The notes below the pieces were generated by a model. It ran no database searches, was not told the DNA's origin, and was given only the letters and a program-made list of their open reading frames with translations. 64,000 nucleotides of DNA, from contig CADALT010000005.1 in NCBI GenBank assembly GCA_902788785.1, positions 1 to 64,000 on the forward strand, read 5' to 3'. Every line of letters begins with the position of its first letter. The stretch's first letter is position 1. The position numbers and the translations under genes were made by a program. The stretch is from an uncultured Ruminococcus sp. (GTDB lineage Bacteria; Bacillota; Clostridia; Oscillospirales; Ruminococcaceae). This document shows, one piece after another, positions 7,807 through 14,842 of the stretch.

Positions 7807-8172
7807 ATGAAAAACATTACAGGTTACCGCATTTTTCACAGGTACCTTGAAATAATTTGGGAAACGGAAGAACACGATCTGCTTGGCGGACTGCTGGGCG
7901 GCATGAGTTTGCTGGATGACGGCAGTACGGCTGACCCTGCATACGGCCATGACTGGGATAATGCCGTGACAAAAGCCGATGATGAACCTTATCAGGCAGG
8001 AATATTTTTTCTGAAAAACTGGCTGGATATCGGCTATATCGAAGAGATCGGGCTGATACTCAAGGATATGGAAGACAGAAAGCGCCTTGATCTGTGGGAA
8101 AAAGCTGAATATGATGTGATACACGGTCTTGACGACCCACGGCTGAGATTTAAGGAAGATGACGGGGTCTAG
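7807..8172 (+). CDS. Hypothetical acidic protein, 121 residues
   Basis: I do not recognise the family. The protein is acidic, has no signal peptide or membrane span, and contains a Gly-rich LLGGLLGGMSLLDDG (about 25-39), an Asp/Trp-rich central part, and a helical second half (YIEEIGLILKDMEDRK). A good ribosome site (GCAGGAGGG) and a near-consensus promoter make it a real gene. It stands alone between the dockerin genes, facing away from the LRR pair. Confidence 0.75.
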   Translation: MKNITGYRIFHRYLEIIWETEEHDLLGGLLGGMSLLDDGSTADPAYGHDWDNAVTKADDEPYQAGIFFLKNWLDIGYIEEIGLILKDMEDRKRLDLWEKAEYDVIHGLDDPRLRFKEDDGV

Positions 8173-8186
8173 CTGTCGGACAGTGC

Positions 8187-8215
8187 TTGACAAACAGGCT
8201 TGATTGTTGTAAAAT
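8187..8215 (+). promoter_or_regulatory. Promoter of the third dockerin gene
   Basis: TTGACA (8187-8192), a 17-base spacer, then TAAAAT (8210-8215). It starts just after the stop codon of the preceding gene. Confidence 0.75.
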
Positions 8216-8272
8216 ATAACTACTGCGGATATTTGCAGTAAAGCGAAGATTTAAGATATTACGGAGGTTAGG

Positions 8273-9232
8273 ATGAGATCAACAAAATTTGTTTCGGCTT
8301 TGACCGCTGCTGTTTTAACAGGCAGCATGGCTGCATTTACAGCATCTGCCGAAAATAACGACATAAAGGCTGATATAGGACTTGCAAATAAAGACCTCAG
8401 CGTGCAGAGCTGGGCAAGAGATATAAACGTCACCGAGGGACAGAACACCCTCACCATCAGTCTGCCAAAGGATACAAAGGGCAATATAATGACCGTGGAC
8501 GGTATAGGTCTGCTGGTGGTGGATATGGAAGACTGCTTTGATGATGTGGGAAATGTTTCCGTAGACAAGCTGATGATAGATGATACGGAAGTTTCCGTGG
8601 ACGAGGACAAGGTCATCTTCGGTGCGGACGATGGTGCGGACAACAACAATTACCGCATCGAGCTGTACAGCATATTCGGCGATACCAAGGACTCCCCTGC
8701 TTTTGATGTTTCGGCTTATACGGTCAAGGAAAACATAAGCATAACCTTCAGCTTTGACCTCAGCGGATATGACGGCAAGGCAAGGATATATTCGGGTCAG
8801 GTCGTATCGAAAGACGCTGACGGCAAAAACACGGCTGTGAATGCTTCGGCAGTAACATTCTCTGACAGCAAGGGCGACATAGAATGCAATTTGGATAAGG
8901 ATAAATTCAGTGCCGAACTCACAAGAGGTACTTACGATGTAACAGTAGCGGCTGATGGCTATGTTACCAGAGTTTTCAAAGATCAGAAAGTGGGCAAACG
9001 TCTGCCTGACGAGATAAGAAAAACCGAACTTTACAAAAACGGCGATATAGACGGTAACGGCATGGTAAACGTTACAGACATAGCTAATCTGGCGGCACAC
9101 ATAAAGGGCATAAAAAGCATAAGCGATGAATACAGCGCTAAGACGGCTGACGTTAACGGGGACACCAAGCTCAATGTTACGGATATTGCCATGATAGCTG
9201 CACACATCAAGGGCATCAGGAGCCTGAAATAA
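8273..9232 (+). CDS. Secreted dockerin protein with beta-sandwich modules
   Basis: The 319-residue protein has a signal peptide (MRSTKFVSALTAAVLTGS...) ending near FTASA. About 30-175 is an acidic beta-rich module, possibly carbohydrate-binding, without a family I can name. About 175-245 looks like a carboxypeptidase-regulatory or PEGA-like beta-sandwich (FSAELTRGTYDVTVAADGY). The dockerin at 255-319 has loops GDIDGNGMVNVTD and DVNGDTKLNVTD. GGAGGTTAGG precedes the ATG. The stop overlaps the next start (TAATG), so the downstream protein is probably made in a fixed ratio with it. Confidence 0.9.
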   Translation: MRSTKFVSALTAAVLTGSMAAFTASAENNDIKADIGLANKDLSVQSWARDINVTEGQNTLTISLPKDTKGNIMTVDGIGLLVVDMEDCFDDVGNVSVDKLMIDDTEVSVDEDKVIFGADDGADNNNYRIELYSIFGDTKDSPAFDVSAYTVKENISITFSFDLSGYDGKARIYSGQVVSKDADGKNTAVNASAVTFSDSKGDIECNLDKDKFSAELTRGTYDVTVAADGYVTRVFKDQKVGKRLPDEIRKTELYKNGDIDGNGMVNVTDIANLAAHIKGIKSISDEYSAKTADVNGDTKLNVTDIAMIAAHIKGIRSLK

Positions 9233-9642
9233 TGGACGGCAAAACCTTGGCGCAGCTGTTCGACATGATAGCAGATGATTTTGAAGGCTGCACATGGAGC
9301 AAGGATACATGCATCGAATTCGGGAACACGCTGATAAAAATGGCAGCCTCGGTCAGTGACAAGGCTGTATGCGAAAGTATCCTGAATGCGCTGGCTACTC
9401 TTGTGGACTGCAAACAGCCTGTCGCAAAGGGGTTGAAGCTTGATATCCTCACAGATGATATGCAGGGCTTTGACTGTCAGTGTACCGAATATATTCTTGA
9501 GATATTATCCTTTACGGGCGATGAAAGGTACAGCGGTATTATCACCGAATGCTGTCGGAGGTTTACTTCACTTGATGCACGGGAATATTTGCAGGAACTT
9601 AAAAAACGCAGAGAGTTATACTCATCCACAAATAATTCTTAA
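9232..9642 (+). CDS. Hypothetical cytoplasmic helical protein, 136 residues
   Basis: The start codon overlaps the stop of the dockerin gene by one base, which points to translational coupling. The product has no signal peptide, six cysteines spread through it, and a helix-rich pattern like a HEAT-type or immunity-like fold (YILEILSFTGDERYSGIITECC). I cannot assign a family. It is odd to find a cytoplasmic protein coupled so tightly to a secreted one. Confidence 0.75.
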   Translation: MDGKTLAQLFDMIADDFEGCTWSKDTCIEFGNTLIKMAASVSDKAVCESILNALATLVDCKQPVAKGLKLDILTDDMQGFDCQCTEYILEILSFTGDERYSGIITECCRRFTSLDAREYLQELKKRRELYSSTNNS

Positions 9643-9671
9643 TGTAGTATAAAAAAATTCAAAAAAAGGTC

Positions 9672-9700
9672 TTGACAAATATCTCATGATGGTGTATAAT
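9672..9700 (+). promoter_or_regulatory. Consensus promoter of tRNA-Thr
   Basis: TTGACA (9672-9677) and TATAAT (9695-9700) lie 17 bases apart, 36 nt before the mature tRNA. Confidence 0.85.
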
Positions 9701-9736
9701 ATATAGGTCGGTTGAGAGAAAACTCACGACCGAAGT

Positions 9737-9809
9737 GCTGCTATGGCTCAGTTGGTAGAGCACATCCTTGGTAAGGATGAGGTCACCAGTTCAAATCTGG
9801 TTAGCAGCT
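9737..9809 (+). tRNA. tRNA-Thr (anticodon GGT)
   Basis: The cloverleaf is complete. The acceptor stem is GCTGCTA (9737-9743) with TAGCAGC (9802-9808). The D arm contains CAGTTGGTAGAG. The anticodon stem is CATCC/GGATG around TTGGTAA, so the anticodon is GGT. The T loop is TTCAAAT. CCA is not encoded. A terminator follows at once. Confidence 0.95.
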
Positions 9810-9812
9810 CTG

Positions 9813-9841
9813 GCCCCGAAATTTTTTCGGGGCTATAATTT
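9813..9841 (+). terminator. Terminator of tRNA-Thr
   Basis: GCCCCGAA pairs with TTCGGGGC around a short T-rich loop, and the stem is followed by TATAATTTT. Confidence 0.75.
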
Positions 9842-9851
9842 TATATCAAAC

Positions 9852-9945
9852 ATTGCAGGGGAACATAGGCGCTTTAGCCGTGTTGAGAAGACAGACGTCT
9901 GACCCTTTGAACCTGTCGGTCAACACCGTGGTAGGGAGCAAAGAT
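9852..9945 (+). promoter_or_regulatory. TPP riboswitch (THI element)
   Basis: The conserved THI-box elements are present in order: GGGGAAC at the 5' side, TTGAGAAG, then GACCCTTTGAACCTG, and GTAGGGAGC at the 3' side. The element binds thiamine pyrophosphate. It precedes a thiamine transporter gene, and the hairpin with T run at 9956-9985 suggests control by premature termination. Confidence 0.92.
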
Positions 9946-9955
9946 GAGGATAACT

Positions 9956-9985
9956 GCGCTTTCCTGTGGGGGCGCTTTTTCTTTT
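9956..9985 (+). terminator. Intrinsic terminator of the TPP riboswitch
   Basis: GCGC (9956-9959) pairs with GCGC (9972-9975), extended by G-U and C-G pairs in between, and is followed by TTTTTCTTTT. This is the likely expression platform in the OFF state. Confidence 0.7.
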
Positions 9986-10009
9986 GCATGACAGAAAGGA
10001 TAATGGAAT

Positions 10010-10591
10010 ATGAAACGTTCAAAGTTTCTGTGGATGGTCGAAGGTGCTGTAATGGTCGCACTGGCTACCGTACTCAGCCTTATCAAGGTCTACAAGCTGC
10101 CCTGGGGCGGTTCGATCACACTGCTCTCGATGCTGCCCATATGCATCTACAGCATAAAGTACGGGCTGAAAAAGGGTCTGGGTGTAGCTTTCGTTTATGC
10201 GCTGGTACAGATGTTCATTGATCTTGGCGAGGTGCTCAGCTGGGGACTTACCGCAGGTACGCTCATCGCTTGCCTGGTAATGGATTATCTGCTGGCATAC
10301 ACAGTTATAGGTCTTGCAGGTATACTGCGAAATAAGGGCATGGCTGGCTGGATAAGCGGTACGGTCATCGCACTGCTTTTAAGGCTGGGCAGCCATTTCG
10401 CCAGCGGCGTACTGATCTGGCAGAGCGCAGGCAAGCTGTGGGACGGTTTCGATACAGAGAACACTTATCTATACAGCCTGGTATACAACGGTTCGTACAT
10501 GGTGCCCGAGATCATCTTCTCGGTGATAGGTGCAGTGATACTGTTCTCGCTGCCCCAGACCAAAAAGCTGATACAGCCTGTAAAAGAATGA
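10010..10591 (+). CDS. thiT: Thiamine ECF transporter S component
   Basis: The 193-residue membrane protein has about six hydrophobic segments. The N-terminal MVEGAVMVALATVLSLIKV and PWGGSITLLSMLPI are typical of the ThiT family, which binds thiamine with very high affinity and works with the shared EcfA/A'/T module encoded elsewhere. The later segment LRLGSHFASGVLIW matches the conserved region near the binding site. The TPP riboswitch directly upstream agrees with this assignment. Confidence 0.95.
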   Translation: MKRSKFLWMVEGAVMVALATVLSLIKVYKLPWGGSITLLSMLPICIYSIKYGLKKGLGVAFVYALVQMFIDLGEVLSWGLTAGTLIACLVMDYLLAYTVIGLAGILRNKGMAGWISGTVIALLLRLGSHFASGVLIWQSAGKLWDGFDTENTYLYSLVYNGSYMVPEIIFSVIGAVILFSLPQTKKLIQPVKE

Positions 10592-10600
10592 TCGCAATAC

Positions 10601-10629
10601 TTGAATTTTTCCGCCTGGCATGGTATAAT
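10601..10629 (+). promoter_or_regulatory. Promoter of the GNAT gene, inside the thiT terminator
   Basis: TTGAAT (10601-10606), a 17-base spacer ending TGG, then TATAAT (10624-10629). The -10 box lies in the loop of the hairpin at 10611-10640. Confidence 0.75.
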
Positions 10630-10647
10630 ATGTCAGGCGGATTTTTT
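10611..10647 (+). terminator. Terminator of thiT
   Basis: CCGCCTG (10611-10617) pairs with CAGGCGG (10634-10640), followed by ATTTTTT. The 16-base loop contains the -10 box of the next gene. Confidence 0.75.
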
Positions 10648-10661
10648 AGGAGGATATACAT

Positions 10662-11129
10662 ATGATAAGACAGGCACTTGAAAAAGATATACCCGAGATG
10701 ATGTCACTTCTGCATCAGGTCTGCGATGTTCACGCTAAGGGCAGACCCGACCTGTTCAACGCAGGGCACACAAAATACAGTGAGGACGAGCTGAAAGCTA
10801 TCCTCAAAGATGAAAACAAGCCTATATTCGCTTTTTGTGATGAGAATGACAGTATGCTTGGCTATGCTTTCTGCGTTATAAAAACCTCTGACGGCACAGG
10901 TGCGGAGGCTGCCATAAAGACGCTTTACATAGATGACCTGTGCATTGATGAGAACTGTCGTGGGCAGCACATAGGCAGCAAGCTTTATGAGGCTGTTAAA
11001 GAATATGCTAAAAACAACGGCTTTTACAACATCACGCTGAATGTGTGGGAGTGCAACCCTTCTGCTAAAAAATTCTACGAAAGTCTGGGCATGAAGGTCC
11101 AGAAAACGGGTATGGAAGAAATATTATAA
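10662..11129 (+). CDS. GNAT-family N-acetyltransferase
   Basis: The 155-residue protein shows the acetyl-CoA motif CRGQHIGSKLYEAVKEYA and the C-terminal NVWECNPSAKKFYESLGM element typical of RimI-like GNATs that modify amines or protein N termini. The substrate is unknown. AGGAGG lies 8 nt upstream of the ATG. It has its own promoter at 10601-10629 and ends at a bidirectional terminator. Confidence 0.9.
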   Translation: MIRQALEKDIPEMMSLLHQVCDVHAKGRPDLFNAGHTKYSEDELKAILKDENKPIFAFCDENDSMLGYAFCVIKTSDGTGAEAAIKTLYIDDLCIDENCRGQHIGSKLYEAVKEYAKNNGFYNITLNVWECNPSAKKFYESLGMKVQKTGMEEIL

Positions 11130-11134
11130 GACAA

Positions 11135-11170
11135 AACAGCAGTCCGTTTAATTGGACTGCTGTTATTTTT
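11135..11170. terminator. Bidirectional terminator
   Basis: AACAGCAGTCC (11135-11145) pairs with GGACTGCTGTT (11154-11164), followed by ATTTTTT. It separates the GNAT gene from the convergent rtcB operon. Confidence 0.8.
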
Positions 11171-11337
11171 TACAGATATTCTCTGTTCTTATGCTTTACC
11201 TTGCGTGAATAAGCTTTGCCGTTGGGAACAGCCCTGGTCACGGGAGAGAGCCCGTCCCAGCTGCGGCGGCGCTTGGCGTCTATCTTGCGGCGTTCCTTGG
11301 GACTCAGCTTTTCGTAGGGTATAAATCTTTCAGCCAT
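11170..11337 (-). CDS. Small basic protein at the end of the rtcB operon, 55 residues
   Basis: The ATG is at 11337-11335 and the TAA at 11170-11172. The protein begins MAERFIPYEKLSPKERRKID and is rich in Arg and Lys (RRRSWDG, SRKVKHKNREY), so it could bind nucleic acid. A ribosome site (GGAGGG) precedes it and it begins 11 bp after the rtcB stop codon, so it is the third gene of the kinase-rtcB operon. I do not know its function; its basic nature next to an RNA ligase suggests an RNA-related role. Confidence 0.75.
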   Translation of the reverse strand: MAERFIPYEKLSPKERRKIDAKRRRSWDGLSPVTRAVPNGKAYSRKVKHKNREYL

Positions 11338-11348
11338 TTTCAGCCCTC

Positions 11349-12581
11349 CTATCTCTTTCTTGACCTGCCGTGGTCTTCGGACTCCCCTGCTTTGAAATTA
11401 TATATGGGCTTGATGACCTCCTCGACCGTACAGGTCTCGCCTATGTTCGAGGTTATGTCCTCAATATTCTTATAAGCCATGGGGCTTTCATCAATGGTGG
11501 CAGAGCTTACGGAAGTGCTGTAAATGCCCTGCATCTCACGCTTGAACTCGGTGAGTGTAAGCTGAGCCTTTGCCTGTGAACGTGAAAGCACTCGTCCTGC
11601 GCCGTGGGGTGCTGAACAGTTCCACTCGGCATTGCCCTTGCCTGTGCAGATAAGGCTGCCGTCCCTCATATTTATGGGGATGAGCAGAACTTCGCCCGCC
11701 TGCGCCGACACCGCACCCTTGCGCAGTATCATATTGTCGGTGTCGATGTAGTTGTGGATGGTCGTGAACTTTTCCTTTACGTGCAGGCTCATGCCGTCGA
11801 TTATCTCGTCCATCATTGCCTGACGGTTGAGCATGGCGAATTCCTGCACTATCTTCATATCGTGGATATACTGCTCAAAGAGCTCGCCCTCGGTATAAGC
11901 CAGCTGTTTTGGGATGTCGGTGCGCTTGGTGTTTTTAAGCTTTTTGAGCTCCTTTTCGATCTGCTTTTCCTTGCCCTCGGCACGGAGCTTCTGAGCCAGA
12001 GCATCGCATTCCTCACGGGAACAGCGGTTGAGCCTACGGTAAGCCTCCTCCTGATAGAACTTCGCTACCTCCAGTCCCAGGTGGCGTGAACCCGAGTGGA
12101 TAACTATATATATTGCACCATCGCTGCCCTTGTCAGCCTCGATGAAGTGGTTTCCGCCGCCCAGCGAGCCTAAGCTGTGGACTGCTTTATCATGGTCGAT
12201 ACGGTCAAAGCAGTAAAGCTTTGTCAGGTCTATCTTGCTGTTGAAGCGGTGAGGCTTCTTCCTTATATCAAAGCCCGAGGGTATGCAGCGGTAGATCAGC
12301 TTATCAAGCTGCTGCACCTCGATGTGTTTTTCCTTGAGCTTAACAGTTTCCATTCCGCAGCCGATATCTACGCCCACCAGATTGGGCACAGCCTTATCGG
12401 TTATAGTCATGGTCGTGCCAACCGTGCAGCCTGCGCCTGCGTGGACATCGGGCATGATGCGCACACGCTGACCCTCTGCCATGGGCTGGTTCATCAGCTC
12501 GATTATCTGTGAAACTGCCGTTTCGTCTATAATATCTGTATACACCTTTGCGGTGCCGTACTTGCCTTTTAATTCTAACAT
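11349..12581 (-). CDS. rtcB: RNA-splicing ligase RtcB
   Basis: The 410-residue protein is an RtcB ligase, which joins a 2',3'-cyclic or 3' phosphate to a 5' hydroxyl using GTP and manganese. Metal-binding elements are seen as PDVHAGAGCTVG, GVDIGCGME and SLGGGNHFIE plus VIHSGSRHLG, and the guanylylated histidine lies in APHGAGR. The length is normal for the short bacterial form. The ribosome site AAAGGAGAT lies within the last codons of the upstream kinase gene, one base separating stop and start, so the two are coupled. In bacteria RtcB is linked to repair of tRNA or rRNA cut by toxins. No archease gene is in the window. Confidence 0.95.
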   Translation of the reverse strand: MLELKGKYGTAKVYTDIIDETAVSQIIELMNQPMAEGQRVRIMPDVHAGAGCTVGTTMTITDKAVPNLVGVDIGCGMETVKLKEKHIEVQQLDKLIYRCIPSGFDIRKKPHRFNSKIDLTKLYCFDRIDHDKAVHSLGSLGGGNHFIEADKGSDGAIYIVIHSGSRHLGLEVAKFYQEEAYRRLNRCSREECDALAQKLRAEGKEKQIEKELKKLKNTKRTDIPKQLAYTEGELFEQYIHDMKIVQEFAMLNRQAMMDEIIDGMSLHVKEKFTTIHNYIDTDNMILRKGAVSAQAGEVLLIPINMRDGSLICTGKGNAEWNCSAPHGAGRVLSRSQAKAQLTLTEFKREMQGIYSTSVSSATIDESPMAYKNIEDITSNIGETCTVEEVIKPIYNFKAGESEDHGRSRKR

Positions 12582-12582
12582 A

Positions 12583-13410
12583 CTATCTCCTTTTTATCTC
12601 TCTTTTCCAGTTTTCTTCAAACTCGGCTACCGAACGATATCGCTTTTCTCTTTCGGGTGAGATCGCTTTCATAAGCACTTCAAAACAGCCTGCTGTTAGC
12701 GGGAAAACTTCCTGTGAACGGTCGCTGTCGGTAAAAAGTGAAAAGCCCATTTGTCCGAGAGTGAAAACATTTGTCACCTCATCAAGCGCTGCACCTTTCT
12801 CATATTCCTCGGGCGACAAAAATCTGCTGCTGCCCCACATACGCCCCATATCATTGAAAGCCGGCTGTTTTCTGAAATAGTCTATATCGCATATCGTCGT
12901 CTTTCCCGAAACAGTATCGTACATGATGCTGCCATCGTAAAAATCTATCGCCTGATAGCCTTGTGCTGCGGTAAATTTCAAAAAATCAATGACTGATGAG
13001 AATATCTTCGTTTTTTCTTCAACAGTCAGAGCCATTATCCTGCGATGGCTGTCCTCGTACATCCTGCCCATACATTCTCCGTCTGCCCAATCGAATATTG
13101 CTGCATGACCGCCGCCTATCTCCGTGGCATCTCTCAAATGGATAAGTGACGGATGGGCGAGTGCTTTGTAAAGATGCACAGCTGCTTTGAGCCTTTGTAC
13201 TGCATCTTCAGGTCTACCGTCGTATTCAGCCGTTTTTGCACCTGCGAATTTTATAAACAGCTTCCCGTTTTCACCCTCTGCACCAAAGCAGATATTGCCC
13301 GAATCCTGCTCGTCAAACACCTTGAAAACTCTGCCATATGCTGACAGGAAACCAAAGTCATATTCTTCCTGCATCTTGAAAGTGATACCGTCTATAGTTT
13401 GTGTCGTCAT
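12583..13410 (-). CDS. Degenerate serine/threonine kinase-like protein
   Basis: I place the start at the ATG 13410-13408 because GGAGGG lies 6 nt before it. The product is about 275 residues and has a protein-kinase fold: a Lys in the VAIK-like strand (KLFIKFAG), a catalytic-loop equivalent DFYDGSIMYD in place of HRDLKPxN, CDIDYF in place of DFG, and an APE-like element SSRFLSPEEY. The catalytic Asp and the metal Asp survive, but the loop Lys and Asn are replaced, so activity is uncertain. It is fused in one operon to rtcB with a single base between them, which suggests a role in sensing or controlling RNA damage repair. Confidence 0.8.
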   Translation of the reverse strand: MTTQTIDGITFKMQEEYDFGFLSAYGRVFKVFDEQDSGNICFGAEGENGKLFIKFAGAKTAEYDGRPEDAVQRLKAAVHLYKALAHPSLIHLRDATEIGGGHAAIFDWADGECMGRMYEDSHRRIMALTVEEKTKIFSSVIDFLKFTAAQGYQAIDFYDGSIMYDTVSGKTTICDIDYFRKQPAFNDMGRMWGSSRFLSPEEYEKGAALDEVTNVFTLGQMGFSLFTDSDRSQEVFPLTAGCFEVLMKAISPEREKRYRSVAEFEENWKREIKRR

Positions 13411-13435
13411 ATTCCCTCCATGCTGCCATGCAGAC

Positions 13436-13468
13436 AAAAAAGGCGTGCTCTCATAAAGAGAACACGCC
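13436..13468 (-). terminator. Terminator-like hairpin (possible attenuator) before the kinase-rtcB operon
   Basis: On the minus strand GGCGTG pairs with CACGCC (arms 13463-13468 and 13442-13447), with an inner stem and then six Ts. It lies only 25 nt before the kinase start, leaving no room for a promoter. Transcription must read through it, or it must be relieved. Confidence 0.6.
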
Positions 13469-13504
13469 CATGATATACTGATATCAACGACTTACAGCAA
13501 AATA

Positions 13505-13579
13505 TCAACGCTGTCCGCATCGGCAGGTCTCTTTGGTAAATATAAAATTGTTTATGCCCAGTATAAAATGCTTTTTCAT
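13505..13579 (-). CDS. Possible 24-residue leader peptide
   Basis: An ATG at 13579 behind GGACGGTGGGTCAG opens a short frame ending TGA at 13505-13507 (MKKHFILGINN..., ending CRCGQR). It lies just upstream of the terminator-like hairpin before the kinase-rtcB operon, as a leader peptide would. The region 13580-13992 holds no other gene I can support; it contains the repeated 20-mer at 13681-13700 and a plus-strand promoter. Confidence 0.3.
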   Translation of the reverse strand: MKKHFILGINNFIFTKETCRCGQR

Positions 13580-13908
13580 CTGACCCACCGTCCTTTCTTA
13601 TAAACGCCATTAAAATTTCTACATTACACATTTGTCGGAACTATGATACCTGTTTCGACGAGTGCGGAATGTACAGAAATATGTCGTTTAATATAATTAT
13701 CAATGTTAAAACTTATTATGCGATGTGCTATACATCACAATGGTATTATAACCGATGATCTTCGGTTTGTCAAGGGGTATGCGAAAATTTTTTTCTTATT
13801 GTCCGCAGCTTGCGTGTGCATGGAATAAGGTTTGCAAAAACCTCTGAAAGACCTATTATTAGACATAAAGATCGATCTTGACCTATATTTTTTTGTGCGA
13901 ATACATAA

Positions 13909-13937
13909 TTGACAATAGTTAAGGCTTGTGGTAATAT
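13909..13937 (+). promoter_or_regulatory. Promoter of the ABC exporter operon
   Basis: TTGACA (13909-13914) and TAATAT (13932-13937) are 17 bases apart, about 50 nt before the permease ATG. Confidence 0.75.
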
Positions 13938-13992
13938 ATATAAAGATGTTGCGCCTTGTATTGGCGCTGTCATTTCAAAGGTGAGGTAAAAA

Positions 13993-14778
13993 ATGTTAGA
14001 AAAACAAATAAATACTTTTAAGAAATACCGTTTCTTACTGGTCGAGCTGGTAAAAAAAGGCATTAAGCTGAAATACCGCCGTTCCTATCTGGGTATACTG
14101 TGGACGCTGCTGGAACCGCTGCTGACGACCTGTGTGCTTACACTGGTGTTCGGTACATTCTTCGGCAGGGACGACAAGACTTTCCCTGTATACATCCTTA
14201 CGGGACGTTTGCTTTACAGCTTCTTCTCGGGCGGCACAAAGGCTGCTATGAAGTCGATACGACAACACGCAGGCATGATAAAAAAGGTCTATGTGCCGAA
14301 ATACATCTACCCGCTGTCGAGCGTGCTTTTCAACTTCATAATCTTTGTGATATCTTTGATAGTGCTGGTGGGGGCTACGCTGGTATTCGGGGTGTACCCG
14401 AACAAGTGGGTGATAACTTCCCTGCTGCCGCTGGTAATGCTGCTGCTGCTGACACTGGGTGTGGGCATGATACTTTCGACCATGTCGGTATTTTTCAGAG
14501 ATCTTGAATATCTCTGGGACGTGGCGCTGATGCTTATCATGTACACCTGCGCTATCTTCTACAAGACAAAGACAATGGAAAAGACCGGTCATGCGTGGAT
14601 ATTCAAGCTTAATCCGCTGTATGCGATAATCAAGATATTCCGAGATGCCATCTATGGCAGGTCGATGTTTGCAGACCCCTACTGGGTGATAATGCCTGCG
14701 GTGGTCAGCGTGCTTTCGGTGCTGATAGGTGTAGCACTCTTCAAAAAACATCAGGATAATTTCATCCTGCATATTTAA
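13993..14778 (+). CDS. ABC-2 type polysaccharide exporter permease
   Basis: The 261-residue protein has about six membrane spans and the N-terminal KLKYRRSYLGILWTLLEPL that marks the Wzm/TagG/RfbA permease family, which exports lipid-linked O-antigen, teichoic acid or other surface glycans. A ribosome site (GGTGAGG) precedes the ATG. It pairs with the ATPase gene 64 bp downstream. No glycosyltransferase lies nearby, so the exported polymer cannot be inferred. Confidence 0.9.
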   Translation: MLEKQINTFKKYRFLLVELVKKGIKLKYRRSYLGILWTLLEPLLTTCVLTLVFGTFFGRDDKTFPVYILTGRLLYSFFSGGTKAAMKSIRQHAGMIKKVYVPKYIYPLSSVLFNFIIFVISLIVLVGATLVFGVYPNKWVITSLLPLVMLLLLTLGVGMILSTMSVFFRDLEYLWDVALMLIMYTCAIFYKTKTMEKTGHAWIFKLNPLYAIIKIFRDAIYGRSMFADPYWVIMPAVVSVLSVLIGVALFKKHQDNFILHI

Positions 14779-14790
14779 TATAGGATATAC

Positions 14791-14820
14791 GCCCTTTTTG
14801 CAGTCAATGCAGAAAGGGCT
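14791..14820. repeat. Inverted repeat between permease and ATPase genes
   Basis: GCCCTTTTTGCA (14791-14802) is complementary, with one mismatch, to TGCAGAAAGGGC (14808-14819). No T run follows, so it probably affects mRNA stability or the ratio between the two genes. Confidence 0.45.
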
Positions 14821-14842
14821 GTTATAAAGAAAGGTTTTTACA

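Noticed and set aside
7609-8193. Open frame of 194 codons on the minus strand
   Set aside because: It covers the plus-strand 121-residue gene, which has a promoter and ribosome site; the antisense frame has neither.
13407-13631. Minus-strand frame of 74 codons before the kinase
   Set aside because: It reads through the terminator hairpin and has no ribosome site; a short leader frame in another phase fits better.
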